A model generated the notes under the pieces. It did no database searches and was not told where the DNA came from. It saw only the letters and a program-made list of their open reading frames with translations. A stretch of 64,000 nt of DNA from NCBI GenBank assembly GCA_024235995.1, contig JACKLI010000001.1, forward strand, positions 3,596,001 to 3,660,000, read 5' to 3'. Position numbers and translations under genes: made by a program. The stretch comes from Burkholderiaceae bacterium (GTDB taxonomy: Bacteria > Pseudomonadota > Gammaproteobacteria > Burkholderiales > Burkholderiaceae_C). Of the stretch, positions 48,597-56,672 are shown one piece after another (the first letter of the stretch is position 1; the number at the start of each line of letters is the position of its first letter).

Positions 48597-48760
48597 AGAG
48601 GTCCGCCGGGCTGCAGGCCCGCCCGTGCCGGCCCCTTGCCGGACAAGCTCTCGCCGCTCCAACTTTTGGTTCCCGAGTGGAAGGAAAAAGTCGCTGTTCG
48701 TATTGTTTTGGCTCTTCTAGACTCGGTTTCCATCATCGGAAAACACAAGAAGAGAGACAC

Positions 48761-49915
48761 ATGAAAGCAGCGATTGCGAGAGGATTGGGAAAGCGCCAAG
48801 GGGTGTGGTGCGTCGCGCTGGCAGGTGCGCTGCACCTGTCCGCCAGTGCGCAGAGCACGCTGGCGCTCGAGATGGGGCCGCCCCCCAGCCAGGGGCCCGG
48901 GGTCGAGTTGTATGGCCTGGTCGACGTGGCCGCTTCCTACATCGACAACCAGGGCGGCAGCAGCAGGCTGTCCCAGCTCGGCGTGGGCGGCGACCGCGGC
49001 AACCGCTGGGGCGTTCGTGGCCGGGAGGACCTGGGCGGCGGCAAGCAGGCGTTCTTCGTGCTCGAGGGCGGCATCAACATGAGCACCGGCGCGGCGCTCC
49101 AGGGCGGGCTCACCTTCGGTCGCCTCACCATCGTGGGCCTGCGCGACCAGCAATGGGGCGAGGTGACGCTGGGCAACCAGTACGACTTCATGTACGACCT
49201 GGTGGGCTATTCCGCCGCGGCGACGGGCAACGGCGGCCTGTACGCCTTCCACCTGGGCAACCTGGACCGGACCGCCGGCGATCGCATGAACAACAGCGTG
49301 CGGTACAAGTCGCCGTCATGGGGTGGGTTCAGGGTCGGCGCCATGTACTCGTGGGATGCGGTGGCGGCCAACCCCGCCTCCAACGTCGGCCGCAGCTTCA
49401 CGGCGAGCTATGCGGCCGGCCCGTGGAGCGTGGGCGCTGCCTACACCTCGGTCGCCAACCACGCGCAGGTGCTGGGCATCGGCACCCAGGTGCTGGGCTA
49501 TTCGCTGATCAATTTCGCCAGCGGCGCCGTGTTCGACAAGCTGACCACCGGCGGCATCGGCGTGAGCTATGCCAAGGACCGCCTGTATGCGGGCGCCATG
49601 CTCACGACCGCCCAACTGGTCCGCGGCGGGAGTTCGGCCCGGATGAACATGCAGGACATCGGGGCCAGCTACCAGTTCTCGCCCGGCTGGGTGGTCGGCG
49701 GCGCCCTGTCCTTCTACCAGATGGACGACAAGCGCTGGACCACCTTGACGGGTGGCGTGCAGTACTTCTTCTCACGCCGCACCAACGTCTATGCCAACTT
49801 CGCGTCGCTGCGCGCGTCGGGTCCCAACAACAACCAAGCCCAGCTGTTTACTGCGCTGGCTTCCTCATCACGATCGCAGTTCTCCACGATGGTGGGTATC
49901 CGCCACGTGTTCTAA
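48761..49915 (+). CDS. Gram-negative porin (trimeric, OmpC-like/porin_4)
   Basis: Outer-membrane porin of 384 residues. The signal peptide spans about 30 residues (core GVWCVALAGALHLSASAQS). The mature barrel opens GVELYGLVDVAASYIDNQGG and has GNRWGVRGREDLGGGKQAFFVLEGGIN, the typical 'GFRG-EDLG' turn and constriction-loop region. It ends IRHVF, with the terminal phenylalanine needed for barrel assembly. AGAAGAGAG is a ribosome-binding site. It sits beside Bug and MHS uptake genes and could be their outer-membrane entry route. Confidence 0.92.
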   Translation: MKAAIARGLGKRQGVWCVALAGALHLSASAQSTLALEMGPPPSQGPGVELYGLVDVAASYIDNQGGSSRLSQLGVGGDRGNRWGVRGREDLGGGKQAFFVLEGGINMSTGAALQGGLTFGRLTIVGLRDQQWGEVTLGNQYDFMYDLVGYSAAATGNGGLYAFHLGNLDRTAGDRMNNSVRYKSPSWGGFRVGAMYSWDAVAANPASNVGRSFTASYAAGPWSVGAAYTSVANHAQVLGIGTQVLGYSLINFASGAVFDKLTTGGIGVSYAKDRLYAGAMLTTAQLVRGGSSARMNMQDIGASYQFSPGWVVGGALSFYQMDDKRWTTLTGGVQYFFSRRTNVYANFASLRASGPNNNQAQLFTALASSSRSQFSTMVGIRHVF

Positions 49916-49967
49916 AGGCCAGGACAACACCGAGCAAGTTCCGCGTGCGTCGCGCACGCGACGTTGC

Positions 49968-50006
49968 AAACCCCGTGATGGCAATCGCCATGGCGGGGTT
50001 TTTTTT
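49968..50006 (+). terminator. Rho-independent terminator after the porin gene
   Basis: ACCCCG and CGGGGT enclose an inner TGGC/GCCA stem, followed by TTTTTTT. It is 53 bp past the porin stop and before the convergent SCO gene. Confidence 0.88.
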
Positions 50007-50080
50007 GTGCGCCCGGCCAGTAGGCTAAGTCCCGGTGCCGACCCACACCTGCGCCAGCTGTGGCGCTCCGCAACCTGGTC

Positions 50081-50692
50081 TCAGGCGCCGCCCAGCAGCT
50101 GCTTGATGTCGTCCGTCCAGTCCTGCAGCGGCGTGCCGTAGCGCACGAACAGGCGCAGCCGCCCCTGCGGGTCGTAGACGTAGCTGGCCGCGGTGTGATC
50201 GACGCTGTAGTCGGCCGAATCCTTGCGCGGCACCTTCTGGTAGAACACCTTGAAGTCCCTGGCCAGCGCGGCCAGCTTCTCGGGCGTGGGGGCGTACAGC
50301 GCCAGAAAGCTCGGATCGAAGGGCTGCATGTAGGCCTTGAGCACGGCCGGCGTGTCGCGCTCCGGGTCGACGCTGACGAACAGCACCTGCAGCCTGTCGC
50401 CCTCGGCACCCAGCGCCTGCTTGACCTGCGCCAACTCGCTCATGGTGGTGGGGCATACGTCCGGGCAGTGGGTGTAGCCGAAGAACACCACCACCACCTT
50501 GCCCTTGAAGTCGGCCAGCGTGCGCGGCTTGCCGTCGAAGTCGACGAGCGCAAAGTCCTTGGCGTAGTCGGCCCCCGTGATGTCGGTGGCATGAAACGAC
50601 GCCTTGCCCGGCGAACAGGCAGAAAAACCAAGCACGGCGCCCGTCAACAGGGCGCCAGCAGCTATTTTTTTAAGAGCTAATCGGCGTTGCAT
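50081..50692 (-). CDS. SCO1/SenC copper chaperone for cytochrome oxidase
   Basis: Thioredoxin-fold lipoprotein of 203 residues that delivers copper to the CuA centre of subunit II. The lipobox is LGFSAC (Cys26), the copper-binding motif is CPDVC (Cys76 and Cys80) after VVVFFGYTH, and the conserved histidine is in YSVDHTAASYVYD. Most of the signal peptide (residues about 4-23, LALKKIAAGALLTGAV…) is encoded by a copy of the 60-bp repeat. It is the last gene of the ctaC-to-SCO cluster, downstream of ctaB by 14 bp. Confidence 0.92.
   Translation of the reverse strand: MQRRLALKKIAAGALLTGAVLGFSACSPGKASFHATDITGADYAKDFALVDFDGKPRTLADFKGKVVVVFFGYTHCPDVCPTTMSELAQVKQALGAEGDRLQVLFVSVDPERDTPAVLKAYMQPFDPSFLALYAPTPEKLAALARDFKVFYQKVPRKDSADYSVDHTAASYVYDPQGRLRLFVRYGTPLQDWTDDIKQLLGGA
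50622..50680 (-). repeat. 60-bp dispersed repeat, copy H (SCO signal peptide)
   Basis: On the minus strand: AAAAAAATAGCTGCTGGCGC, CCTGTTGACGGGCGCCGTGC, then TTGGTTTTTC. It follows the shared pattern of ATAGCTGCT, a GC-rich hairpin and a T-rich tail, and is translated as the hydrophobic core of the signal peptide. Confidence 0.6.
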
Positions 50693-50706
50693 GCGGTCCC
50701 GGGGCC

Positions 50707-51627
50707 TCAAACGTAGTGATCGACCAGAAGCGCGGCGAACAGCAGCGACAGGTGGATCAGGGAAAAGCGGAAGGTCTTGCGCGCCTGCGCGTCGGAATAG
50801 GCGCGCCACAACTTGAAGGCCTGCCAGATGAAGCCGGCGTTCAGCACCAGCGCGGCGGCCAGGTACAACCAGCCGCTCATGCCGTAGATGAAGGGCAGCA
50901 GGCAGGCGGCCAGCAGGATCAGCGTGTACAGCAGCACCTGCAGGCGGGTGAACGCGTTGCCATGGGTCACCGGCAGCATGGGCAGGCCGCTCTTGCGGTA
51001 GTCCTCCACCCGGTACAGCGCCAGCGCCCAGAAGTGCGGCGGCGTCCAGATGAAGATGATCAGGAACATCATCAGCGCCTCGGGCCCGACCTGGTTGGTC
51101 ATGGCGGCCCAGCCCAGCACCGGTGGCATGGCGCCCGAGGCGCCGCCGATGACGATGTTCTGCGGCGTCAGCGGTTTGAGGATGACGGTGTAGACGATGG
51201 CGTAGCCGACGAAGGTGGCGAACGTCAGCCACATGGTCAGCGGGTTGATCCACACCAGCAGGATGGCCGAGCCCAGGATGCACAGCCCGGCCGAGAACCA
51301 CAGCGCCTGCATGTCCGACAGCTGCCCGCGCGCCGTGGGGCGCCAGGCGGTGCGCTTCATGTGCACGTCGATGCTTTTCTCGATCAGGCAGTTGAACGCC
51401 GCCGCCGCCGCCGCCACCAGCCAGATGCCCAGCGACGCCACGACGATCTTGCCCGCCTGCGCCCAGCTGGGCACGCCGGGCACGGCCAGCACGGCGCCGA
51501 TCAGGGCGCAGAACACGATCAGCTGCACCACGCGCGGCTTGGTCAGCTCGTAGTACTGGCGCCAGACCGGCAAGGCGGGCGTGCCGGCAACCTGCGCCGC
51601 CGCGGCGGGAATGGGACCATGGCTCAT
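50707..51627 (-). CDS. ctaB: Protoheme IX farnesyltransferase (heme O synthase)
   Basis: UbiA-superfamily membrane enzyme of 306 residues that attaches a farnesyl group to heme B. The YYELTKPRVVQLIVFCALIG opening, NCLIEKSIDVHMKRTAWRP (first Asp-rich motif), IVYTVILKPLTPQNIVIGGASGAMPPVLGW and YRVEDYRKSGLPMLPVTHG are characteristic. It uses FPP from IspA. It follows ctaA by 88 bp and precedes SCO. Confidence 0.95.
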   Translation of the reverse strand: MSHGPIPAAAAQVAGTPALPVWRQYYELTKPRVVQLIVFCALIGAVLAVPGVPSWAQAGKIVVASLGIWLVAAAAAAFNCLIEKSIDVHMKRTAWRPTARGQLSDMQALWFSAGLCILGSAILLVWINPLTMWLTFATFVGYAIVYTVILKPLTPQNIVIGGASGAMPPVLGWAAMTNQVGPEALMMFLIIFIWTPPHFWALALYRVEDYRKSGLPMLPVTHGNAFTRLQVLLYTLILLAACLLPFIYGMSGWLYLAAALVLNAGFIWQAFKLWRAYSDAQARKTFRFSLIHLSLLFAALLVDHYV

Positions 51628-51715
51628 GGGATAACCTTCGTGCTTCGCACTGCGGTGCGAGCCCCCGCGCTGCCGAAGGCTGCGCTTCGCTTGCCGGGGG
51701 CGGCCGGGCGGGGGC

Positions 51716-52891
51716 TCATGCATGCACTCCTGCGGGCCGGCCCGCGCCCGTCGGCTCGCGTTGCGCGGCGCGGCTGGCGCACAGCGCCCAGACCAGCACC
51801 GTCATCAGGGCCGCGCCGCCGCCGGTGTGCACCACCGCGGCCAGCAGCGGCCAGCCCAGCACCACGTTGGACAGGCCCGTGGCCAGCTGCAGCAGCGCCA
51901 GCAGCAGCAGTGCCCGCCGCTGCCGCGGCAGCGCCGCCGCACGGTGCAGGCCCCACACCAGCGCCAGCAGCAGCGCCAGCACGAGGTAGGCGAACAGGCG
52001 GTGGGTGTAGTGGATGGCCGTCAGCGCGGCAAAGCTCAGCAGCCCGCCGCCGCCCTGCTCGCCCAGCGGGCGCCACAACTCGAAGCCCTGGGCGAAGTCC
52101 ATGGGCGGCCACCAGCTGCCCTGACAGGTCGGAAAGTCGCTGCAGGCCAGCACCGCGTAGTTGGTGCTGACCCAGCCGCCCAGCACCAGCTGCAGGCCCA
52201 CGGCCGCGGTCGCCAGCCACAGCAGCGCGCGCAGGCCGCGTGCCAGGGTCTCGGCCGCGCCGGCATCGCCCGCCTGGCGGTAGCGCTCGGCCTGCATCGT
52301 CAGCAGCACCAGCAGGCCCACGCCGCCCAGCAGGTGCAGGGTGACGATGGCGGGAAAGAGCTTCATGGTCACCGTCAGCGCGCCGAACGCCCCCTGGGCA
52401 AGCACCCACAGCAGGGTGAGCAGCGGCCACCCCGGGCTGACCGCCGCCGGCGCGGCGCCCGCCACGCGCCGCGCGCGCCGCCACTGCAGCCAGGTGGCCA
52501 CGCACAGCACGATGATCAGCACGCCCACGCCGGTGGCCAGGTAGCGGTGCACCATCTCCACCCAGGCCTTGCCTTGGGTGACGGGGCCGGTCGGCATGGC
52601 CGTCTGCGCGGCCTGGATTTGGTCGCGCGCGCCCACCGGGCTCATGTGGCCGTAGCAGCCCGGCCAGTCGGGGCAGCCCAGGCCCGAGTCGGTCAGGCGC
52701 GTGAAGGCGCCGAACAGCACCAGGTCGAAGGTCAGGAACAGGGTGAGCAGGGTCAGCGCGCGCAACTGCGTCGCCGGCGCCGCGCCGCGGTGGCGCAGCC
52801 CCAGCCAGGCCAGCGGCCCCAGCGCGACGGCCAGTCCCATGCCCATCAGGTGCAGGGCCGGGCTCAGGTTGTACAGGGCGACCGAATCCAT
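51716..52891 (-). CDS. ctaA: Heme A synthase (COX15/CtaA)
   Basis: Eight-helix membrane enzyme of 391 residues that oxidises heme O to heme A. The first half has LVLFGAFTRLTDSGLGCPDWPGCYG with the paired cysteines and EMVHRYLATGVGVLIIV with a heme-ligand histidine; the second half repeats the pattern at TAIHYTHRLFAYLV and VVHTGGGAALM. It starts 6 bp after the preceding membrane-anchored thioredoxin-like gene. Confidence 0.94.
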   Translation of the reverse strand: MDSVALYNLSPALHLMGMGLAVALGPLAWLGLRHRGAAPATQLRALTLLTLFLTFDLVLFGAFTRLTDSGLGCPDWPGCYGHMSPVGARDQIQAAQTAMPTGPVTQGKAWVEMVHRYLATGVGVLIIVLCVATWLQWRRARRVAGAAPAAVSPGWPLLTLLWVLAQGAFGALTVTMKLFPAIVTLHLLGGVGLLVLLTMQAERYRQAGDAGAAETLARGLRALLWLATAAVGLQLVLGGWVSTNYAVLACSDFPTCQGSWWPPMDFAQGFELWRPLGEQGGGGLLSFAALTAIHYTHRLFAYLVLALLLALVWGLHRAAALPRQRRALLLLALLQLATGLSNVVLGWPLLAAVVHTGGGAALMTVLVWALCASRAAQREPTGAGRPAGVHA

Positions 52892-52897
52892 GACCGT

Positions 52898-53632
52898 TTA
52901 CTGGGTGGCCGGCGACTCACGCCCGGCATTGTCCCAGCCGGCCGAGGCCCGCATCAGCCGATCCAGGTCTTGCCGGGCCTTGCCGGCGCCGTCCTTGTCC
53001 AGGCGCGCCGGAAACCGCATCATCCAGTGGCCCAGCGGATCGACCACGTACAGGTGCTCCTCCAGGCGCTGGCCCTCGGCCGGTTGCAGCCACTGGGTCA
53101 GCGCGGCGCGCGGCACCCGCAGCACCACGGCCTCGCGCAGCGCCGGCTTGAGCGCCTCGCGCACCGGCTGCTCGTCGTCCACCAGCCACACCCAGTCCAT
53201 GCGGTCGCGGTTCTTGCCCATGCTCTCGTGCAGCTGGCGCTCGAGATACAGGTTGCTTTCGCACCCGGCGTCGCAGGCGCCGCTGGCCACGCTGATCAGC
53301 AGCCACTGGCCCTTGAGCCGCTCCAGATCGACGGTCTTGCCGTCCAGGTCGGTGGCTTGCAGCGCGGGCATGGGGCGTTGCGGGTCGATCAGCTGGCCGT
53401 AGTTGGTGCGGCCCTGGGGCCGGATCACGTAGTAGCTGAGGTACGAGGCGACGACGGGCGCGGCGCACACCAGCGCCAGCAGCAGCATCTGCCAACGTCC
53501 GACACGCGTGCGGCGGGCGTTGGGCGCCAGGGTGGCGTCGGGCGTGGGCAGGGCGTGCACCGTCAGGCCCAGCGGCTGCTCGGCGTCAGGAGCCGCGGGA
53601 GCCGCGCCGGATGAAACGTAGAGGTCGGACAA
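52898..53632 (-). CDS. Membrane-anchored thioredoxin-like protein of the cytochrome oxidase cluster
   Basis: Protein of up to 244 residues with a single N-terminal helix (MLLLALVCAAPVVASYLSYY) and a periplasmic domain containing LKGQWLLISVASGACDAGCESNLYLERQLHESMGKNRDR. The CDAGC motif resembles the CxxxC of SCO proteins. Genes of this type lie between SURF1 and ctaA in many Burkholderiales clusters and are assumed to help CuA or heme assembly; the function is unproven. The start is uncertain: TTG 53632 overlaps SURF1 by 47 bp, and GTG 53560 would avoid the overlap. Confidence 0.78.
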   Translation of the reverse strand: MSDLYVSSGAAPAAPDAEQPLGLTVHALPTPDATLAPNARRTRVGRWQMLLLALVCAAPVVASYLSYYVIRPQGRTNYGQLIDPQRPMPALQATDLDGKTVDLERLKGQWLLISVASGACDAGCESNLYLERQLHESMGKNRDRMDWVWLVDDEQPVREALKPALREAVVLRVPRAALTQWLQPAEGQRLEEHLYVVDPLGHWMMRFPARLDKDGAGKARQDLDRLMRASAGWDNAGRESPATQ

Positions 53633-54323
53633 CTTGGAACCAGATAAAAAGCCCGCCGATCAAGGCGCACAGGCTGAACCACTGAAATGCATAGCTGTAA
53701 TTGGTGCCGGCGCCGCTCACCAGCAGCGGCCAGTCCCGCTCCAGGCCTTCGCCAGGGCCGCCGGTTTGCTGCACCACGGCGGCCAGCAGGGGCAGGCCGG
53801 TTTCGCGGGCGTAGGCCGGCAGGTCGATATTTTGCCGGATCGGGCCCGGCGACTCCGGACCAAGGGCAAACAGGGACGGCACGTGCGTCAGCACGCGCCC
53901 GCTCACGCGCACCTCGCCGGCAGGCGTGTCGACCTGCGGCAGCGCCAGGCGGTTGTCGAAATTGCGCGGCACCCAGCCGCGCAGCACCAGCACGTCGGCG
54001 CCGCCGCCGTCCAGGCGCAAGGGCGTGGCCACGTAAAAGCCGCTGCGCTGGCCCATGGTCCGGTTGTCCAGAAAGACCGTGCGCTCGCTGACCCAGCGGC
54101 CCGTCAGCGCCACCCGGCGCTGGGCCAGCGCGCCCAGCTCCGCTTGCGTGCGGGCCGCCACAAGGGCCTGCGCGTCGACGGGCGGCAGGGTCTCGGCCGC
54201 CTGCTCGGCGGCCAGCACCGCCTCTTTCTCGGCCGCGCGGGCGAGCTGCCAGCGCCCCAGGCCCGCCGTGACCGCCATGCCGACCAGGGTAATCGCCAGC
54301 AGCAAAATCCGGCGTCCCGTCAT
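53586..54323 (-). CDS. SURF1 family cytochrome oxidase biogenesis protein
   Basis: Protein of 245 residues with N- and C-terminal helices (ILLLAITLVGMAVTAGLGRWQL and FQWFSLCALIGGLFIWFQVV). LGRWQLARAAEK, the RGWVPRN motif and the YSYAFQWFSL end are SURF1 hallmarks. It is thought to help insert heme a into subunit I. ATG 54323 is used; GTG 54335 is an alternative. It is divergent from the DUF2909 gene. Confidence 0.92.
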   Translation of the reverse strand: MTGRRILLLAITLVGMAVTAGLGRWQLARAAEKEAVLAAEQAAETLPPVDAQALVAARTQAELGALAQRRVALTGRWVSERTVFLDNRTMGQRSGFYVATPLRLDGGGADVLVLRGWVPRNFDNRLALPQVDTPAGEVRVSGRVLTHVPSLFALGPESPGPIRQNIDLPAYARETGLPLLAAVVQQTGGPGEGLERDWPLLVSGAGTNYSYAFQWFSLCALIGGLFIWFQVVRPLRFIRRGSRGS

Positions 54324-54353
54324 GCCGCGCACCACCGCCGGATAATCGCGCCC

Positions 54354-54611
54354 ATGAAGTCATTGCTGCTTGGCATCGCGTTCGTGGCCATCGTCGCCAG
54401 CCTCGGTTCGGCCCTGTTTTTCATGCTGCGCAGGCCCGATGGCGAGCGTAGCTCGGAGGAGCAGCGCCTGCAGGACGACCGCCACCGCGCGCGCGGCATG
54501 TTCTGGTCGCTGGCGCTGCGCGTGGGTTTGTCGGTGTTGGTGTTCGTGTGCATCCTGCTGGCCTGGGAGCTGGGCTATCTCCACCCCTCGGGGCTGCCGA
54601 TCCAGCCGTGA
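54354..54611 (+). CDS. Twin-transmembrane protein (DUF2909)
   Basis: An 85-residue protein with two helices (LLLGIAFVAIVASLGSALFF and ALRVGLSVLVFVCILLAW) separated by a charged loop (RRPDGERSSEEQRLQDDRHR). It matches the small twin-helix proteins placed in cytochrome oxidase clusters of Burkholderiales. It is the only plus-strand gene within the cluster, convergent with ctaE, and ends in a bidirectional terminator. Confidence 0.82.
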   Translation: MKSLLLGIAFVAIVASLGSALFFMLRRPDGERSSEEQRLQDDRHRARGMFWSLALRVGLSVLVFVCILLAWELGYLHPSGLPIQP

Positions 54612-54617
54612 CCAAGC

Positions 54618-54644
54618 AAAAGAGCGCCAGGCGGCGCTCTTTTG
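54618..54644. terminator. Bidirectional terminator between DUF2909 and ctaE
   Basis: AAAAGAGCGCC, a short AGG loop and GGCGCTCTTTT form a near-perfect palindrome with A and T runs at either end, suited to both convergent transcripts. Confidence 0.85.
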
Positions 54645-54671
54645 TGTTGGATTCAAAACCGCGGCGGAGGT

Positions 54672-55553
54672 TCAGATCCAGTACACCAGGATGTACAGGA
54701 ACAGCCACACCACGTCCACGAAGTGCCAGTACCAAGCGGCACCCTCGAAGCCGAAGTGGTGCTGCGGCGTGAAGTGCCCCTTCATCAGGCGCAGCGTGAT
54801 GAAGAACAGCATCAGCATGCCCACCAGCACGTGAAAGCCGTGAAAACCGGTGAGCATGAAGAAGGTCGAGCCGTACATGCCCGAGGCCAGCGTCATGTTC
54901 AGTTCGGTGTAGGCATGGTGGTATTCGTAACCCTGGACGCACAGGAAGGTCAGGCCCAGCAGCACCGTCACCCACATGAAGGCGATGCAGCGCGCGCGGT
55001 GGCCGGCCTGCAGCGCGTGGTGCGCGATGGTCAGCGTCACGCCCGAGGACAGCAGCAGCGCGGTGTTGATGGTGGGCAGCCAGAACGGCCCCATGGTCTG
55101 GAAGGGCTCGACGATGCCGGCCGGCGAGGCGGTGGTGCCGGGCGCGGCGCTGGGCCACACGGCCTTGAAGTCGGGCCACAGCAAGGCGTTGTTCAGGTTG
55201 CCCAGCTCGGGCAGCGAGTGCTTGTGCGCCCACCACAGGGTGGTGAAGAAGGCGCCGAAGAACATCACCTCGGAGAAGATGAACCAGCTCATGCTCCAGC
55301 GAAACGAGGTGTCGACCCGGCGGCCGTACAGCCCGCCTTCGCTTTCGTGCGCGGCCTCGCGGAACCACTGGAACAGGGTGAACAGCCACCACAGGATGCC
55401 GGCCAGGAAAATCCAGTGACCGGCGTCCATGCGGTTGATCCACAGCGTGCCGCCGATGATCATGGCGAACAGGCCGATGGCCGCCATGATGGGGTGCCGC
55501 GAGGGGTGCGGTACGAAGTAATACGGCGCGGTGCCGCTCGCGGTGCTGCTCAT
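54672..55553 (-). CDS. ctaE: Cytochrome c oxidase subunit III
   Basis: Seven-helix membrane subunit of 293 residues. It begins around YYFVPHPSRHPIMAAIGLFA; WSMSWFIFSEVMFFGAFFTTLWWA contains the conserved glutamate, and the end HHFGFEGAAWYWHFVDVVWLFLYILVYWI is invariant in the family. It follows the DUF2970 gene by 77 bp. Confidence 0.96.
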   Translation of the reverse strand: MSSTASGTAPYYFVPHPSRHPIMAAIGLFAMIIGGTLWINRMDAGHWIFLAGILWWLFTLFQWFREAAHESEGGLYGRRVDTSFRWSMSWFIFSEVMFFGAFFTTLWWAHKHSLPELGNLNNALLWPDFKAVWPSAAPGTTASPAGIVEPFQTMGPFWLPTINTALLLSSGVTLTIAHHALQAGHRARCIAFMWVTVLLGLTFLCVQGYEYHHAYTELNMTLASGMYGSTFFMLTGFHGFHVLVGMLMLFFITLRLMKGHFTPQHHFGFEGAAWYWHFVDVVWLFLYILVYWI

Positions 55554-55630
55554 GTCAACGTCACTCCTGTTCTCTCTCGATTCTGTTGCTGGTCTTGGTT
55601 CTCGTCTGTCGTCCGTTCGGTCCGCGCCCT

Positions 55631-55879
55631 TCAGGCGCCGGCCGCCACCCATCGCACCACCGCGACCAGCAGGCCCACGAACACCAGCAGGGTCAGCAGG
55701 GCCGCCACCACGATGGTCGTGGGGCTGACCCGCGCCACGTCGGCGCGGTGCGCGCTGGACTTGCGGATGCCCAGCAGGCCCCAGGCCACGATCTTCAGCG
55801 AGTGCCCCAGGGAGGGCGCGCCAGCGCCGGCACCCGGGGCTGCCGCCGGTCGCGCGGACTTCGCGTCAAGCCGGTTCAT
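55631..55879 (-). CDS. DUF2970 small membrane protein
   Basis: An 82-residue protein with one C-terminal helix (TTIVVAALLTLLVFVGLLVAVV) and an upstream motif SLKIVAWGLLGIRKSSAHRAD typical of DUF2970, a family found between ctaG and ctaE in betaproteobacterial clusters. ATG 55879 overlaps the ctaG stop (ATGA). Its role is unknown. Confidence 0.85.
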   Translation of the reverse strand: MNRLDAKSARPAAAPGAGAGAPSLGHSLKIVAWGLLGIRKSSAHRADVARVSPTTIVVAALLTLLVFVGLLVAVVRWVAAGA

Positions 55880-56499
55880 GCGCCCTTCCCGTCCGTGCGC
55901 GCCACGGCGGCGCTGCGGGTGTCGGGCGCGGCCGGCGTCTTGCCGCCCACCTCGAAGAAGGTGTAGGACAAGGTGATGGTCGCCACGTCCTTGGGCAGGC
56001 GCGAGTCGATCACGAACACCACCGGCCACTCGCGTTTCTCGCCCGGCTCCAGCGTGTACTGGTTGAAGCAGAAGCACTCCACCTTGTTGAAGTGCGGCGC
56101 GGCCTGCCGCGGCGCATAGCTGGGAATGGCCTGTGCCGTGACGCGGTGGTCCTGCACGTTCTGGAACTCGTACATCACCGTGGACAGCTCGCCCGGATGG
56201 ACCTTCAGGCTGCGCAGCGCGGGCTTGAACCTGAAGGCGCCACGCGCGTTGGCGTCGAACTCGACGGTGATGGTGCGGCTGCGGTCGACCTGGGTGTTGG
56301 CCGCCACGCGCCGTGCCTCCTCGCCGGTGGCGGCTGCGTCGCCAGGCAGCGCGCCGCCCGAGAGCGTCAGGATGTTGATGCCCGTCACCTCGCAGATGGT
56401 GCGGTACAGGGGGATCAGCGCATAGCCGAAGGCGAACATGCCGGCGGCCACCACCGCCAGCTTGCCCACCATCCTGAGGTTTTCAAGCCGCAAGCTCAT
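55876..56499 (-). CDS. ctaG: Cytochrome c oxidase assembly protein CtaG/Cox11
   Basis: Membrane-anchored copper chaperone of 207 residues that builds the CuB centre of subunit I. One N-terminal helix (GKLAVVAAGMFAFGYALIPL) is followed by YRTICEVTGIN, a beta-rich domain, and the copper-binding motif CFCF within FNKVECFCFNQYTLEPGE. VNYTF-like end reads TITLSYTFFEV. It is coupled to DUF2970 by a 4-bp overlap. Confidence 0.94.
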   Translation of the reverse strand: MSLRLENLRMVGKLAVVAAGMFAFGYALIPLYRTICEVTGINILTLSGGALPGDAAATGEEARRVAANTQVDRSRTITVEFDANARGAFRFKPALRSLKVHPGELSTVMYEFQNVQDHRVTAQAIPSYAPRQAAPHFNKVECFCFNQYTLEPGEKREWPVVFVIDSRLPKDVATITLSYTFFEVGGKTPAAPDTRSAAVARTDGKGA

Positions 56500-56511
56500 C
56501 GCGCCACGCCC

Positions 56512-56643
56512 TCAATGCCCCAGCAGCATGTAGCGCCGCACCACGAAGCCGATCAGCAGCACCGCCACCACGCTGGCCAGGATCAAGCCCAGCCGCACGT
56601 TGCGCCGGCGCAGTTCGCGCTGTTCGGGCGTGTCCTTCGTCAT
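56512..56643 (-). CDS. Cytochrome oxidase small assembly protein
   Basis: A 43-residue protein with one helix (LGLILASVVAVLLIGFVVRR) after a charged start MTKDTPEQRELRRRN. Short single-helix proteins of exactly this type lie between ctaD and ctaG in Burkholderiales. Start ATG 56643; it ends 12 bp before ctaG. Confidence 0.82.
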   Translation of the reverse strand: MTKDTPEQRELRRRNVRLGLILASVVAVLLIGFVVRRYMLLGH

Positions 56644-56672
56644 GGCCGCGGTCCGCTCGCCTGGGGTTCGTG

